In this document: positions 48,299-57,952 of the stretch, one piece after another
Layout: every line of letters begins with the position of its first letter
Position numbering within the stretch: the stretch's first letter is position 1
Source: Hansschlegelia plantiphila
GTDB taxonomy: Bacteria > Pseudomonadota > Alphaproteobacteria > Rhizobiales > Methylopilaceae
Assembly (NCBI RefSeq): GCF_027922265.1
Contig: NZ_BSFI01000007.1
Coordinates: 652,960-716,959 of the forward strand
DNA: 64,000 nt
Direction of reading: 5' to 3'
Notes under the pieces: model-generated
Seen by the model: only the letters and a program-made list of their open reading frames with translations
Database searches by the model: none
Told to the model about the DNA's origin: nothing
Position numbers and translations under genes: made by a program

Positions 48299-49609
48299 AT
48301 GACCGCTCCCCTCAAAGTCGGCGTCGCCGGCCTCGGCACTGTGGGCGCGTCCGTCGTCCGCATCCTCGGCGCGAACGCGGAGGAGATCGCGGCGCGCGCC
48401 GGGCGGCCGATCGTCGTCGCCGCCGTCTCCGCGCGCGACAAGGGCCGCAACCGCGGGCTCGACCTGTCGGGCGCGTCCTGGCACATGGACCCGAGCCAGC
48501 TCGCGCGCTCGAACGACGTCGACGTGGTCGTCGAACTGATCGGCGGCGCGGAGGGCGCGGCGCGGGCCTGCGTCGAGACCGCGATCGAGGCCAGGCGTCC
48601 GGTCGTGACCGCCAACAAGGCGTTGCTCGCCAAGCACGGCGTCGCGATCGCCCGCGCGGCCGAGGCGGCCGGGGTCACCGTCGGCTTCGAGGCCGCGGTC
48701 GCCGGCGGCGTTCCAATTGTGAAGACGCTGCGCGAGGGCCTCGCAGGCAACCGCATCAGCCGCGTGTTCGGCATCCTGAACGGCACCTGCAACTACATCC
48801 TGACCCGGATGGAGAAGGACAAGCTCGGCTTCGCGGAATGCCTGGCGGAGGCCCAGCGCCTCGGCTACGCCGAGGCAGACCCCACCTTCGACATCGGCGG
48901 CTTCGACGCCGCCCATAAGCTGGCGCTGCTCGCCTCCCTCGCCTTCGGAACGGAAGTCGACGCCAACGGCATCTATGTCGAGGGCATCGCCTCGATCACC
49001 CCGTTCGACCTCGCCATGGCCGAGGAGCTCGGTTTCCGTCTGAAGCTGCTCGGGATCGCGACGCGGACGGACCAGGGCGTCGAGCAGCGGGTGCACCCCT
49101 CGATGCTTCCCAAGGACAGCGCGATCGCGCGGGTCGACGGCGTGACCAACGCGATCGAGATCGACGGCGACGCGGTCGGCGCTCTGGTCCTCGCCGGACC
49201 CGGCGCCGGCGGCGACGCCACGGCGTCCGCCGTCATCGCCGACATCATCGACATCGCCCGTGGAATCCACATGCCGGTGTTCGGCGCGCCGGCTTCGAAG
49301 CTGACCGCCCCGGTGCGGGCCCCGATGGGCACCCATCACGGGGGCTACTACATCCGGCTTTCCGTCATCGACCGGCCGGGCGCCGCCGCAGCGATCGCCA
49401 CCCGGATGGCGGAGCAGGGCATTTCTCTGCGCAGCATCGTGCAGCGGGGACGGGAGCCCGAGATCGACCGCCCGAATCCCGACCCAGTGGCCGTCGTGCT
49501 AATTACCTACGCCACCAACGAAGCGGCGCTGCGCGTCGCGCTGGACGCCATCGAGGCCGACGGGCATATCGATGGTGCGCCTCAGGTCATACGAATCGAA
49601 AAGCGCTGA
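48299..49609 (+). CDS. hom: Homoserine dehydrogenase
   Basis: 436 residues: an N-terminal NAD(P)-binding domain (VGVAGLGTVGASVVRIL), the catalytic region (TANKALLAKHG, FEAAVAGGVPIVKTLREGLAGNRISRVFGILNGTCNYIL, SFDIGG-type loop) and a C-terminal ACT domain (YYIRLSVIDRPGAAAAIATRMAEQGISL) for feedback by threonine. It reduces aspartate semialdehyde to homoserine. It is followed after 38 nt by glpX. Confidence 0.96.
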   Translation: MTAPLKVGVAGLGTVGASVVRILGANAEEIAARAGRPIVVAAVSARDKGRNRGLDLSGASWHMDPSQLARSNDVDVVVELIGGAEGAARACVETAIEARRPVVTANKALLAKHGVAIARAAEAAGVTVGFEAAVAGGVPIVKTLREGLAGNRISRVFGILNGTCNYILTRMEKDKLGFAECLAEAQRLGYAEADPTFDIGGFDAAHKLALLASLAFGTEVDANGIYVEGIASITPFDLAMAEELGFRLKLLGIATRTDQGVEQRVHPSMLPKDSAIARVDGVTNAIEIDGDAVGALVLAGPGAGGDATASAVIADIIDIARGIHMPVFGAPASKLTAPVRAPMGTHHGGYYIRLSVIDRPGAAAAIATRMAEQGISLRSIVQRGREPEIDRPNPDPVAVVLITYATNEAALRVALDAIEADGHIDGAPQVIRIEKR

Positions 49610-49647
49610 GGTAATGGCGTGCAACGTCACGCCGAGGAAACGCTGAA

Positions 49648-50691
49648 ATGGCCAAGAACGCCGTCGTTCGCCGCAACGTGGTCCCGCTGAAGCGGCCGCG
49701 GAGCGCAGCCTATTCCGGAAACGAGGTCATCGGCCGTTCGCTGATGATCGAACTGGTCTGCGTCACCGAGCGGGCGGCGGTCGCGGCCGCACGGCTGCGG
49801 GGACGCGGCGACGAGATGGCGGCCGACAAGGCCGCAGTCGACGCGATGCGGCAGGAGCTCAACCGGCTTCCGATCCATGGCACGGTGGTGATCGGAGAAG
49901 GCGAGCGCGACGAGGCGCCGATGCTCTACATCGGCGAGGTGGTCGGCGATCTCAGCGGTCCGCGCGTCGATATCGCTCTCGATCCGCTCGAGGGCGCGAC
50001 GCTCTGCGCCAAGGCGCAGCCGAACGCGATCGCCGCGGTCGCGATCGCTCAGCCCGGCACGCTGCTGAACGCGCCCGACGTCTACATGGACAAGATCGCC
50101 GTCGGCCCCGGCTACCCCGACGGCGTCGTCCACATCGACTCCTCGCCCGCGGACAACATCCTGCGCCTCGCCCGCGCCAAGGGCGTGCGCGTCGACGAGA
50201 TCACGGCCTGCATCCTCGACCGGCCGCGCCACGCCAGGCTGATCGAGGCGGTGCGCGCGACCGGCGCCGCGATCCGCCTGATCAGCGACGGCGACCTCGC
50301 CGGCGTGATCGACGCGGCCGATCCGGCCGAGACCGGCGTCGATCTCTATATCGGCGTCGGCGGCGCGCCCGAAGGCGTGCTGGCGGCGGCCGCGCTCAAA
50401 TGCATGGGCGGCCAGATGCAGGGCCGGCTGATCCTCGACGACCCGACCAGCCGTCGCCGCGCGAGCGAGATGGGCATCAAGGATTTCACGCGGATCTACG
50501 ACGTGGCCGACATGGCGCAGGGGGATGTGCTGTTCGCGGCCACCGGCGTCACCAGCGGCGGCCTGCTCGCGGGCGTCCGCTTCGGGGCGAACGTCGTGTT
50601 CACCGAGACGATCGTGATGCGCTCCTCGACCGGCGCCCGCCGCCGCATCCGCGCCGAGCACCGCCTGGTCGGCGAGACCTGTCTGGATTGA
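49648..50691 (+). CDS. glpX: Class II fructose-1,6-bisphosphatase
   Basis: 347 residues. It has LVCVTERAAVAAARLRGRGDE, the metal site GTVVIGEGERDEAPMLYIGE, DPLEGATLCAKAQPNAIAAVA and GGAPEGVLAAAALKCMGGQMQGRL. The gluconeogenic phosphatase may also act on sedoheptulose bisphosphate. It is co-directional with hom and recJ in the usual hom-glpX-recJ order. Confidence 0.95.
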   Translation: MAKNAVVRRNVVPLKRPRSAAYSGNEVIGRSLMIELVCVTERAAVAAARLRGRGDEMAADKAAVDAMRQELNRLPIHGTVVIGEGERDEAPMLYIGEVVGDLSGPRVDIALDPLEGATLCAKAQPNAIAAVAIAQPGTLLNAPDVYMDKIAVGPGYPDGVVHIDSSPADNILRLARAKGVRVDEITACILDRPRHARLIEAVRATGAAIRLISDGDLAGVIDAADPAETGVDLYIGVGGAPEGVLAAAALKCMGGQMQGRLILDDPTSRRRASEMGIKDFTRIYDVADMAQGDVLFAATGVTSGGLLAGVRFGANVVFTETIVMRSSTGARRRIRAEHRLVGETCLD

Positions 50692-50804
50692 TCCTCGGGG
50701 AATAAGCGCCCGTCCAGGGCCGGAACAGGCGAGGGATAACGGTTCGCCGGCGATGCCTCCGCCGCCGCCCTGCCGTATGCTCACGCCATGGCGAATCAAC
50801 CCGC

Positions 50805-52628
50805 ATGACGGCCGCGCTTGCTTCGAGGCGTGCGCCTGAAGCCGCCTTCCTCGGCGTCGAAGCCTCGTTCGCGGGCCGCGTCTGGCGCGACCGACTCGAC
50901 CTGAAGGGGAGGGCCTCCGCGGCGGAGATCGTCCGCGACCACGGCCTGTCCGATCTGCTCGCCCGCGTGCTGGCGGGCCGCGGGGTTGCGAGCGCCGACG
51001 TCCCCGCCTTCCTTGATCCGTCGATCCGCGCGCTGATGCCGGATCCCTCGACGATCACCGACATGGACGCGGCGGCGGCGCGGCTCGCCGACGCCGCTGA
51101 GCGCGGCGAGACGGTCGCGGTGTTCGGCGACTACGATGTCGACGGCGCGACCTCCGCGGCGTTGCTCGCCGGCTTCCTGCGCGACGCGGGCGCCATCGTC
51201 CGCACCCACATCCCCGATCGCATCTTCGAGGGCTACGGCCCGAACGTCGGAGCGATCGACATGCTCGCGGACGGCGGCGCGACGCTGCTCGCAACCGTCG
51301 ACTGTGGCTCCACCAGCCTCGACGCGCTAGCCCATGCGCGGTCGCGCGGCATGGACGTCGTCGTGCTCGACCACCACCAGGTCGGCGCCGAACTCCCGGC
51401 GGTGACGGCGCTCGTCAACCCCAACCGCCAGGACGACCTGTCGGGCCTCGGCCATCTCGCGGCCTGCGGCGTCACCTTCATGACGCTGGTCGCGGTTGCG
51501 CGCGAACTCCGACGCCGCGGCTTCTGGGCTGCACGGGGCAGCGAGCCCGACCTGCTGGCGGCGCTCGATCTGGTGGCGCTCGGCACGGTCGCCGACGTCG
51601 TGCCTCTGACCGGGCTCAACCGCGCCTTCGTCGCCAAGGGCCTGATCGCGATGCGCCGCCGTGAGCGCCTCGGCCTGCGCGCGCTGATGGACGCATCCCG
51701 GCTCGACGGACCGCCCGCGCCCTACCATCTCGGCTATCTGCTCGGCCCCCGCATCAACGCCGGCGGGCGCATCGGCGACGCCGGGCTCGGTTGCCGCCTG
51801 CTGCTGTCGACCGACGAGACCGAGGCGCTCGCGATCGCAGCCGAGCTCGACCGGCTGAACGGCGAGCGGCAGGCGATCGAGAAGGCCACGCTCGAGGAGG
51901 CGGAGGCCGAGGCCAACGTCGCGCTGGGGCTCGACGGGGAGGGGGCCTCCGTCGCCGTCGTCTCGGGCGAGGGCTGGCATCCCGGCGTCGTCGGCCTGGT
52001 CGCGTCGCGGTTGAAGGAGCGCCACCGCCGCCCCGCCTTCGCCGTCGCCTTCGCGGCGGACGGGACGGGCACCGGCTCCGGCCGCTCGATAGCAGGCGTC
52101 GATCTGGGCTCGGCGGTGCGCGAGGCGGTGGCCGAGGGGCTGCTGATCAAAGGCGGCGGCCACGCCATGGCGGCGGGCGTGACGCTGAAGGCCGACCGGC
52201 TCGGCGCGTTCCGGGCCTTCCTCGACAGCCGGCTGGGCGCAGCGGTCGCCGCGGCCCGCGGCGAGCGCGCCTTGTCGATCGACGCGGCGCTCACCGCCGC
52301 CGCCGCGACCACCGATCTCGTGCGCGACCTCGACCGCGCCGGCCCCTTTGGCTCGGCGGCCCCCGAACCGATGCTCGCGCTCGCGGGCCACACGGTCTCC
52401 TCCGTCGAAATCGTCGGCCAGGGCCATGTCCGGGTGCGCCTGAGGGCCGGCGACGGCGCCTCGGTCGGCGCCATCGCCTTCCGCGCGGCCGAGAGCGACC
52501 TCGGGCGCGCCCTGCTCGCGATGCGGGGAGAACGCGTCCATGCGGCCGGCTCGCTGGCGATCGATCGCTGGGGCGGCTCGGAACGCGTCAGTCTCCGGCT
52601 CGTCGACGCGGCGCGCGCGGAGTTCTGA
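50805..52628 (+). CDS. recJ: Single-stranded-DNA-specific exonuclease RecJ
   Basis: A 607-residue 5'-3' ssDNA exonuclease. DHH-superfamily motifs are visible: VFGDYDVDGATSAALL, TVDCG, the DHH motif VVLDHHQVG, and the C-terminal DHHA1 motif GGGHAMAAGVTL, followed by an OB-like domain. The length is standard. It ends the hom-glpX-recJ block. Confidence 0.95.
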   Translation: MTAALASRRAPEAAFLGVEASFAGRVWRDRLDLKGRASAAEIVRDHGLSDLLARVLAGRGVASADVPAFLDPSIRALMPDPSTITDMDAAAARLADAAERGETVAVFGDYDVDGATSAALLAGFLRDAGAIVRTHIPDRIFEGYGPNVGAIDMLADGGATLLATVDCGSTSLDALAHARSRGMDVVVLDHHQVGAELPAVTALVNPNRQDDLSGLGHLAACGVTFMTLVAVARELRRRGFWAARGSEPDLLAALDLVALGTVADVVPLTGLNRAFVAKGLIAMRRRERLGLRALMDASRLDGPPAPYHLGYLLGPRINAGGRIGDAGLGCRLLLSTDETEALAIAAELDRLNGERQAIEKATLEEAEAEANVALGLDGEGASVAVVSGEGWHPGVVGLVASRLKERHRRPAFAVAFAADGTGTGSGRSIAGVDLGSAVREAVAEGLLIKGGGHAMAAGVTLKADRLGAFRAFLDSRLGAAVAAARGERALSIDAALTAAAATTDLVRDLDRAGPFGSAAPEPMLALAGHTVSSVEIVGQGHVRVRLRAGDGASVGAIAFRAAESDLGRALLAMRGERVHAAGSLAIDRWGGSERVSLRLVDAARAEF

Positions 52629-52747
52629 AAGCGTCCTCCCGCGCTTGCGGAAATCGTCCGGAGCGCCACCTCAACTCCATCGTTTCCATTTATCCTTGGC
52701 AAACAGCGGCCTGAGCCGCGGAACCGAGAGCCCCGGAGCCGCCCGAC

Positions 52748-53407
52748 GTGCTTGCAACGCCCCCTTCCGTCGCCCCGCCTTCGGACAGGACGACGGACGC
52801 GCCTCCGCGGCGCGGCTTCTCCGATGTGCTGCGCGAACTTGGCGAGAGCGACCGCGAGCGCGTCAGCGTCGGCGCGATTCTCGACGCGTTCGGAGACCGG
52901 GCCTTCGGAGCGCTGTTGCTGGTGTTCGCGCTGCCGAACGCCTTGCCGATGCCGCCCGGCACCTCCGCCGTCCTCGGCGCGCCGCTGGTGTTCATCGCCT
53001 TCCAGATGATGATCGGGCGTCCCGTGCTGTGGCTGCCGCGCTTCATCACCGAGCGTTCTCTGAAGCGCGAGGACTTCGCGACGCTCGCCTCCAGAATCGA
53101 GCCCTGGATCAAGCGGCTGGAGCGCCTGCTGAAGCCCCGCGCGATCGCCTTGACCTCGCCGATCGCCGACCGGCTGACGGGCGCCGCCTGTTTCATGCTG
53201 GCGCTGATTCTGTTTCTGCCGATTCCCTTCGGCAACATGCCGCCGGCCGCCGCGATCACCGCCTTCGCCCTCGGCATGATCGAGCGAGACGGCGTGGCGA
53301 TCGCCGTCGGCTGGTTCGGGACCATCGCGAGCTTCGCGATCCTGTTCGCGCTCGGCGCCGGGATCTTCGCTTTCGCGGCCCCGGTGATGCGACTTTTCGG
53401 AGGATGA
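52748..53407 (+). CDS. exoD: Exopolysaccharide biosynthesis protein ExoD
   Basis: 219 residues beginning at GTG 52748. The ExoD family pattern is clear: LGESDRERVSVGAILDAFGDRAFGALLLVFALPNALPMPPGTSAVLGAPLVFIAFQMM, then FLPIPFGNMPPAAAITAFALGMIERDG with several membrane segments. Its molecular role is unresolved; exoD mutants of Sinorhizobium are altered in exopolysaccharide and alkali tolerance. A tRNA gene follows within 65 nt. Confidence 0.92.
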   Translation: MLATPPSVAPPSDRTTDAPPRRGFSDVLRELGESDRERVSVGAILDAFGDRAFGALLLVFALPNALPMPPGTSAVLGAPLVFIAFQMMIGRPVLWLPRFITERSLKREDFATLASRIEPWIKRLERLLKPRAIALTSPIADRLTGAACFMLALILFLPIPFGNMPPAAAITAFALGMIERDGVAIAVGWFGTIASFAILFALGAGIFAFAAPVMRLFGG

Positions 53408-53468
53408 GCGGGCGAGGCGCGCGCGGCCTTGCCCGACGTCCTGAACCCCCCTATACGTCCCGCGTCCC

Positions 53469-53543
53469 GCGCCCTTCGTCTATCGGTTAGGACGTCAGCC
53501 TTTCACGCTGGAGAGACGGGTTCGACTCCCGTAGGGCGCGCCA
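53469..53543 (+). tRNA. tRNA-Glu (anticodon TTC)
   Basis: Acceptor GCGCCCT / AGGGCGC closes a full cloverleaf: D-arm with TATCGGTTAGGA, anticodon stem TCAGC/GCTGG with loop CTTTCAC (anticodon TTC), T-arm CGGGTTCGACTCCCG, discriminator G and encoded CCA (53541-53543). Confidence 0.97.
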
Positions 53544-53647
53544 CGGACATCAAGGTCTTTTCGCAGGAATGGGACAGGTCGGCGTCGCTGACTGATCTTC
53601 GCCGTTAGGCCTGCCCGCCTTTCATCACGCTGCGCGCTGGGCCGCGC

Positions 53648-54505
53648 TCAGGAGGTCGCCGCCGACGTCCATCGATCGGGCTCCTCCAGGGTGGGCGCGA
53701 GGCGCGGCGTTTCGCCGGAGACCTCGGCAAAACCCGGGCCGAACGTCGGCAGCAACAGCTCCATCACGCGTTCGCCGAACAGCGGGTTCATGTGGCGGTA
53801 TTCGCCGACCTCATGCAGCGTGTCGAAGCCGGCGAGCATGCGGATCGAGCCGCTGGCGTAGGCCGGAGCGGTGAAGTAGCGCTCGACGCGGGTCTCTTCG
53901 GGATAGGGAGCCACCTTGATCGCCCGTTTGTGCTCCAGCACCGCGATGAACCGCTCCATCTCCGCCTCGAGCTTCGGCCCGGCGACCGCTGCGTCGTTCC
54001 AGACGGAGCGGTCTCTTTCTCTCAGGACCTCCTGCGAATAGTAAGGCTGGCGGATCAGGACGATGGGGCGCCTGGACTGCGCGCGGATCTCGCGCGCGAT
54101 CTGCACCGCCCGGCACGTCCTGAGCGAGTTCATGCAAGCGCGCTGGAACACCTCGGTTGAAATGAGGTGCGGCGGCTGGACGGTCCCGATCATGTCGACC
54201 GTCCGTTGGAACTTGCTGAGGTGGAAGAGACGGATCAGCCCGAACCCCATCCCGACCAGCGCGAACGCGTCATAGTCGGCGAGCACGATGCGATCGAGAC
54301 CGCCTGAGGTGAGGAGGATGTCCTGACGGAGTTCTTCCGACGCCGGGACGAGGGCGCCCCGCTTATCGGAGCGAAGCCTCTTCATCTTGCCGCCGGCGCC
54401 GCCGAAGAAATCGATCTCGACCTCCGGATAGCGCGCCCGGATGCGTTGCCAGCCGAGACGGAGCGCGGCGATATGGGAGTCGCCGATCAGGCAGATCCGC
54501 TTCAC
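53648..54505 (-). CDS. SGNH/GDSL-like hydrolase domain protein
   Basis: 285 residues from GTG 54505, overlapping the GSCFA gene stop (GTGA). The N-terminal ICLIGDSHIAALRLGW is an SGNH block I motif (Ser10), and a HEVGEYRHMNPLFGERVMELLL block near the C-terminus could provide the catalytic His. There is no signal peptide. Paired with the GSCFA gene, it likely acts on acyl or O-acetyl groups of a surface glycan; the substrate is unknown. The longer in-frame ORF upstream is a shadow of the GSCFA gene. Confidence 0.82.
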   Translation of the reverse strand: MKRICLIGDSHIAALRLGWQRIRARYPEVEIDFFGGAGGKMKRLRSDKRGALVPASEELRQDILLTSGGLDRIVLADYDAFALVGMGFGLIRLFHLSKFQRTVDMIGTVQPPHLISTEVFQRACMNSLRTCRAVQIAREIRAQSRRPIVLIRQPYYSQEVLRERDRSVWNDAAVAGPKLEAEMERFIAVLEHKRAIKVAPYPEETRVERYFTAPAYASGSIRMLAGFDTLHEVGEYRHMNPLFGERVMELLLPTFGPGFAEVSGETPRLAPTLEEPDRWTSAATS

Positions 54506-55683
54506 TGCGCAAACGCCTCCAGCATGGCTTCCTCGCAGACGAGCTCCTCGTGTTTCTTTGGCGGGGCCGCCGTCGCCGGGGAGGGGGCCGGCTTGGAGCT
54601 CCTCGCCTCCGCCTTGGGCGCGGCGAGCGCGTGCTGCTCGAAGAAGGTCTTCATCACCACCGACACGCCGGCGGCGGCGACCGAGCGCAGATTGCCCTCG
54701 TAGAAGAACCCTCGGGCCGGGTGGCTTGCGATGATCTCGTAGGACGGGAAGTAGTCGATGTCGGCGCATGTCTGGGCGAGCTCGCCGGCGACCCCGCGCA
54801 GCACGGATTTCGAGTAGAGGGTCGCCGCAAGCACATGCTCGCCGCCGGCGGTGGCGGTCAGCGGAACCGGCGACACGGTGAGCAGGAATTTGACCCGCGG
54901 GTTGCGCTGCTTGACCGCCTCGCGGAACTTCAGGAAGTCGCTGAGGCATTCCGAATGGGTCAGGTTGCGGAACCGCACCGTTTCCGGATCGTGGCGTCCC
55001 GCGATGACGCCGGGCGCGGTCGGGTAGACCGTGCCGGAAGCGACGTGCTCCCACGTCTCGGTCAGACCGAGCGTGAAGATGATGATGTCGGCGGAGGTCA
55101 GCATGTCCGCGACATGGCGGAGGTGACTCGCGCGATGCAAAGCGACTTCGCGCTCGGAGGCGAGGCCGTTCGGCTCGACCGAGGGCCGCAGAGCGTCGAA
55201 GAAACGGTCTTTCTTCGTCCATACGACGTTCGCCGGCTCGAACTCGCCGAACGCCTCCAGCGTCAGCTGGAGAAGCTGCCGCGTAGTATAGAGGTTGCCG
55301 TATCGGGCGGAGTAGAGCCCGTAGCCGTATTTTGAGGCTTCGGCCTCGGCGAGGCCAAGCGGCTTCGGCTCCTTGTCGATCACTTGATAATTATGCAGCC
55401 GAAGATGTTTCGCGATGTGCTGCGCGAAGCAGCTGCCGGCGGTCGCGATCTGATCCGAGGGCTTGATCGCGAACTTCTTTCGATAGAGGTCGACGGGGGC
55501 TGTCGGATGCTGCTCGGTGACTCCGAGGCGCCAATAAGACCGCGACGGCAACCCTGCATATGGCGACATCGGCTTCCCCAGAAACTGCTGAGGGGAAAGC
55601 TTCAACCAGCGGCGCCAGCTCGTCAACCGGCGAACGACTGTGCCCGGAACTCTCAAAGACGGGTCTCGATTTCGGGCCGCCAT
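54502..55683 (-). CDS. GSCFA domain-containing protein
   Basis: 393 residues. It has the defining motif IATAGSCFAQH (GSCFA at 83-87), preceded by a PYAGLPSRSYWR block, and followed by FTLGLTETWEHVASGTVYPTAPGVIAG and LTVSPVPLTATAGG, all typical of the GSCFA family (an SGNH relative). The C-terminus is Ala/Pro/Lys-rich. ATG 55683 is used; ATG 55569 would start at the conserved part. It is coupled to the downstream SGNH gene. The biochemical role is unknown. Confidence 0.86.
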   Translation of the reverse strand: MAARNRDPSLRVPGTVVRRLTSWRRWLKLSPQQFLGKPMSPYAGLPSRSYWRLGVTEQHPTAPVDLYRKKFAIKPSDQIATAGSCFAQHIAKHLRLHNYQVIDKEPKPLGLAEAEASKYGYGLYSARYGNLYTTRQLLQLTLEAFGEFEPANVVWTKKDRFFDALRPSVEPNGLASEREVALHRASHLRHVADMLTSADIIIFTLGLTETWEHVASGTVYPTAPGVIAGRHDPETVRFRNLTHSECLSDFLKFREAVKQRNPRVKFLLTVSPVPLTATAGGEHVLAATLYSKSVLRGVAGELAQTCADIDYFPSYEIIASHPARGFFYEGNLRSVAAAGVSVVMKTFFEQHALAAPKAEARSSKPAPSPATAAPPKKHEELVCEEAMLEAFAQ

Positions 55684-56141
55684 GTGACGATCGCCCTGGG
55701 AGGGGGACGCGCCGATTTTCCAGAGAAGCGGTCTGAGCTGCGCCTTCCTGCCGTCAGCTTCAGGGCTCAGCAGAAGAGTAAGGTTCGCAGCCGTTCGCCC
55801 GGTCATGACGGTCACGATAGGCGCCGAACAGCGCCGGCCCGCGCCGCGTTCGACTACGACGCGAGTAGCGCTATCGGGCGCAACCGAACTCTGTAAGATC
55901 GCCACGGTTCTTGTGAGCGGGGAGCGCGCGCATGGCCTTGGACGGTGTGGTCGAGCCGATGCGCGCTACCCCCATCGAGGCAGCCCGCGCGCGTTCCTCG
56001 TCCCGGGTCGCGGAAAGGCGGCCGCCCGGCGGGCCTTTCGCCGCACGCGGCCTCCGCCGCAGATGGATCTGCCACACAGGGCTCCTCTCCCACGAGGCTC
56101 AGGGGCTCGACCGCCGTCCGATCGCGGGGAGCGACTGCGCC

Positions 56142-56942
56142 ATGAAGAAGGAATTCTCCAAACTCTACGCCAGGGGCGGCTGGAAGCGCGGCGACGGCGA
56201 GACCGCGTCCGGCGCGGGCTCGACGCTTCAATATACCGAGCAGATCAGGAACGAACTGCCGGCCTTGTTCGCGAAGTACGCGGTCAAGACGCTTCTCGAC
56301 GCGCCCTGCGGCGACTTCAACTGGTTCTCCCATATCGACGTCGGAGCGATGGACTACATCGGCATGGACATCGTCGATGCGATGGTCGCCGACAACACGA
56401 GGAAGTACGGCTCCAGACAGCGCAGGTTCATCTCCGGCGACGCGTCGACGACGCCTCTGCCGAAGGCCGACATGTTGCTCTGCCGCGACCTGATGCGGCA
56501 CATCAAGCTCGAGGCTTCGCTCGACGTCCTGCGGAATTTCGTGAGGTCGGGCACGCCCTGGCTGCTCGCGACGTCCTACGTCGTGCGGCACAACGCCGAC
56601 ATCGAGAAGAATTTCGGCTCGCGCCCGATCAACCTGATGATCGAGCCGTTCTTCCTGCCCAAGCCTCGGCTGAAGATCTACGATTCGATAGAGGGTTTCC
56701 GGAAGCGCTACCTCTGCCTGTGGAGCCGCGAGGAGGTCGAGGCTGCGCTGGCGAGGTCGGCCACGGCAAGGACCGCCCGGATCGACGCCGGCGCGCGCTC
56801 CCTCGACGCGCTTTACGACGAGATCACGGCGTTCCAAGCGACGCGAGAGAAGCTGAGCGGCGGTTCGCGCCGCGACGAAACCCTCGTCATGCTTGAGGCG
56901 ATCCGCGAACTCATCAAGGCCATGGGCGCCGAGGTGAACTGA
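56142..56942 (+). CDS. Class I SAM-dependent methyltransferase
   Basis: 266 residues from ATG 56142 (GGGGAG 10 nt upstream). The SAM-binding motif I appears as LLDAPCGDFNWFSHID (51-66), then YIGMDIVDAMV and a LLCRDLMRHI motif where catalytic-loop residues sit. The upstream in-frame extension to 55932 is Arg/Pro-rich and unlikely. It is divergent from the GSCFA/SGNH pair and probably a glycan or small-molecule methylase. Confidence 0.83.
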   Translation: MKKEFSKLYARGGWKRGDGETASGAGSTLQYTEQIRNELPALFAKYAVKTLLDAPCGDFNWFSHIDVGAMDYIGMDIVDAMVADNTRKYGSRQRRFISGDASTTPLPKADMLLCRDLMRHIKLEASLDVLRNFVRSGTPWLLATSYVVRHNADIEKNFGSRPINLMIEPFFLPKPRLKIYDSIEGFRKRYLCLWSREEVEAALARSATARTARIDAGARSLDALYDEITAFQATREKLSGGSRRDETLVMLEAIRELIKAMGAEVN

Positions 56943-57019
56943 GACGTCGGCGACGTTTCGAGGCAAGCGGGCAGGGCGGCCGCCGTGCCCGCGGAGGCGT
57001 CGTCATCGCGTCGGCCCGT

Positions 57020-57952
57020 TCAGACGCCGAAGCGCGCGCCCTTCTCCAGGGCCGCGGCCTTCGCGTAATCGGCCGCCGGGGCCTTGGCCTCGCCCTCGGG
57101 CTGCACGCGGGTCACCTTGAAGCGGCCATCGGCGCAGACCACCAGGAAGCCGTCCTGCTCGACGCCCGCCACCTCGCCGAGCTTGCCGGCGATATCCTTG
57201 GGCGACTTTGCGGGAAGCGGCGTCGCGTCGAGGATCTTGAGCGTCTTGCCGTCGAACGTCGTCCACGCGCCGGGCGCGGGATTGCAGCCGCGGATCAGCC
57301 GATCGATCTGCTCCCAGGGCTTGCCCCAGTCGATCTTCGCGTTGGCCGCGCGGCACAGGCCCTCATAGGTCGCGAGCGCCTCATCCTGCTTGATGCGCGG
57401 CGCGCGGCCCGCCTTAACGAGGTCGACGGCCTCCAGCATCGCCTCGACGCCCATCGGGAACAGCCGGTCGAAATAGACCGAGCCGAGGGTGTCCTTCGGG
57501 CCGATCGGCGTGGTCTTCTGGAGAAGCACGTCGCCGGTGTCGAGGCCGTCGTCGGGCCAGAAGATCGACAGTCCGGTCTCGGTCTCACCCTTGATGATCG
57601 GCCAGTTGATCGCGGACGCGCCGCGATAGGCCGGCAGCAGGGACGGATGGTACTGGATCGAGCCATGGGTGGGGATGTTGAGGAAGGCCGAGGGAACGAA
57701 CAGCGTGACGAAGGCCATCACCTGCAGGTCGGGCTTCAGGGCGCGGAACGCCTCCGCCACCGCCTCGTCCCTGTAGGAAGAGGGCTGTCTCACCTCGAGA
57801 CCGCGGCTCAGCGCCGCCTCCTTCAGCGGGTCGGGCTTCTGGCCGTCCTTTTCGGGCGCGACATAGACCGCGACCACGTCCTCGCCGCGCGCGAGGAGCG
57901 CCTCGAGCACGGCCTTGCCGAACGCCTGCTGTCCATGGACGACGATGCGCAT
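57020..57952 (-). CDS. Formyltransferase resembling the hydrolase domain of 10-formyl-THF dehydrogenase
   Basis: A 310-residue cytosolic protein. Residues ~1-200 form a formyltransferase domain and ~205-310 an Fmt_C-like domain. The HGSIQYHPSLLPAYRGASAIN motif with His102, and DDGLDTGD with Asp138, align with the catalytic His106/Asp142 of the FDH (ALDH1L1) N-terminal hydrolase. The Asn of methionyl-tRNA formyltransferase is replaced (Gln100 here, Ile in FDH). There is no aldehyde dehydrogenase domain. Its neighbour is frc. It probably moves or hydrolyses the formyl group of 10-formyl-THF; Fmt activity is less likely. Confidence 0.82.
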   Translation of the reverse strand: MRIVVHGQQAFGKAVLEALLARGEDVVAVYVAPEKDGQKPDPLKEAALSRGLEVRQPSSYRDEAVAEAFRALKPDLQVMAFVTLFVPSAFLNIPTHGSIQYHPSLLPAYRGASAINWPIIKGETETGLSIFWPDDGLDTGDVLLQKTTPIGPKDTLGSVYFDRLFPMGVEAMLEAVDLVKAGRAPRIKQDEALATYEGLCRAANAKIDWGKPWEQIDRLIRGCNPAPGAWTTFDGKTLKILDATPLPAKSPKDIAGKLGEVAGVEQDGFLVVCADGRFKVTRVQPEGEAKAPAADYAKAAALEKGARFGV

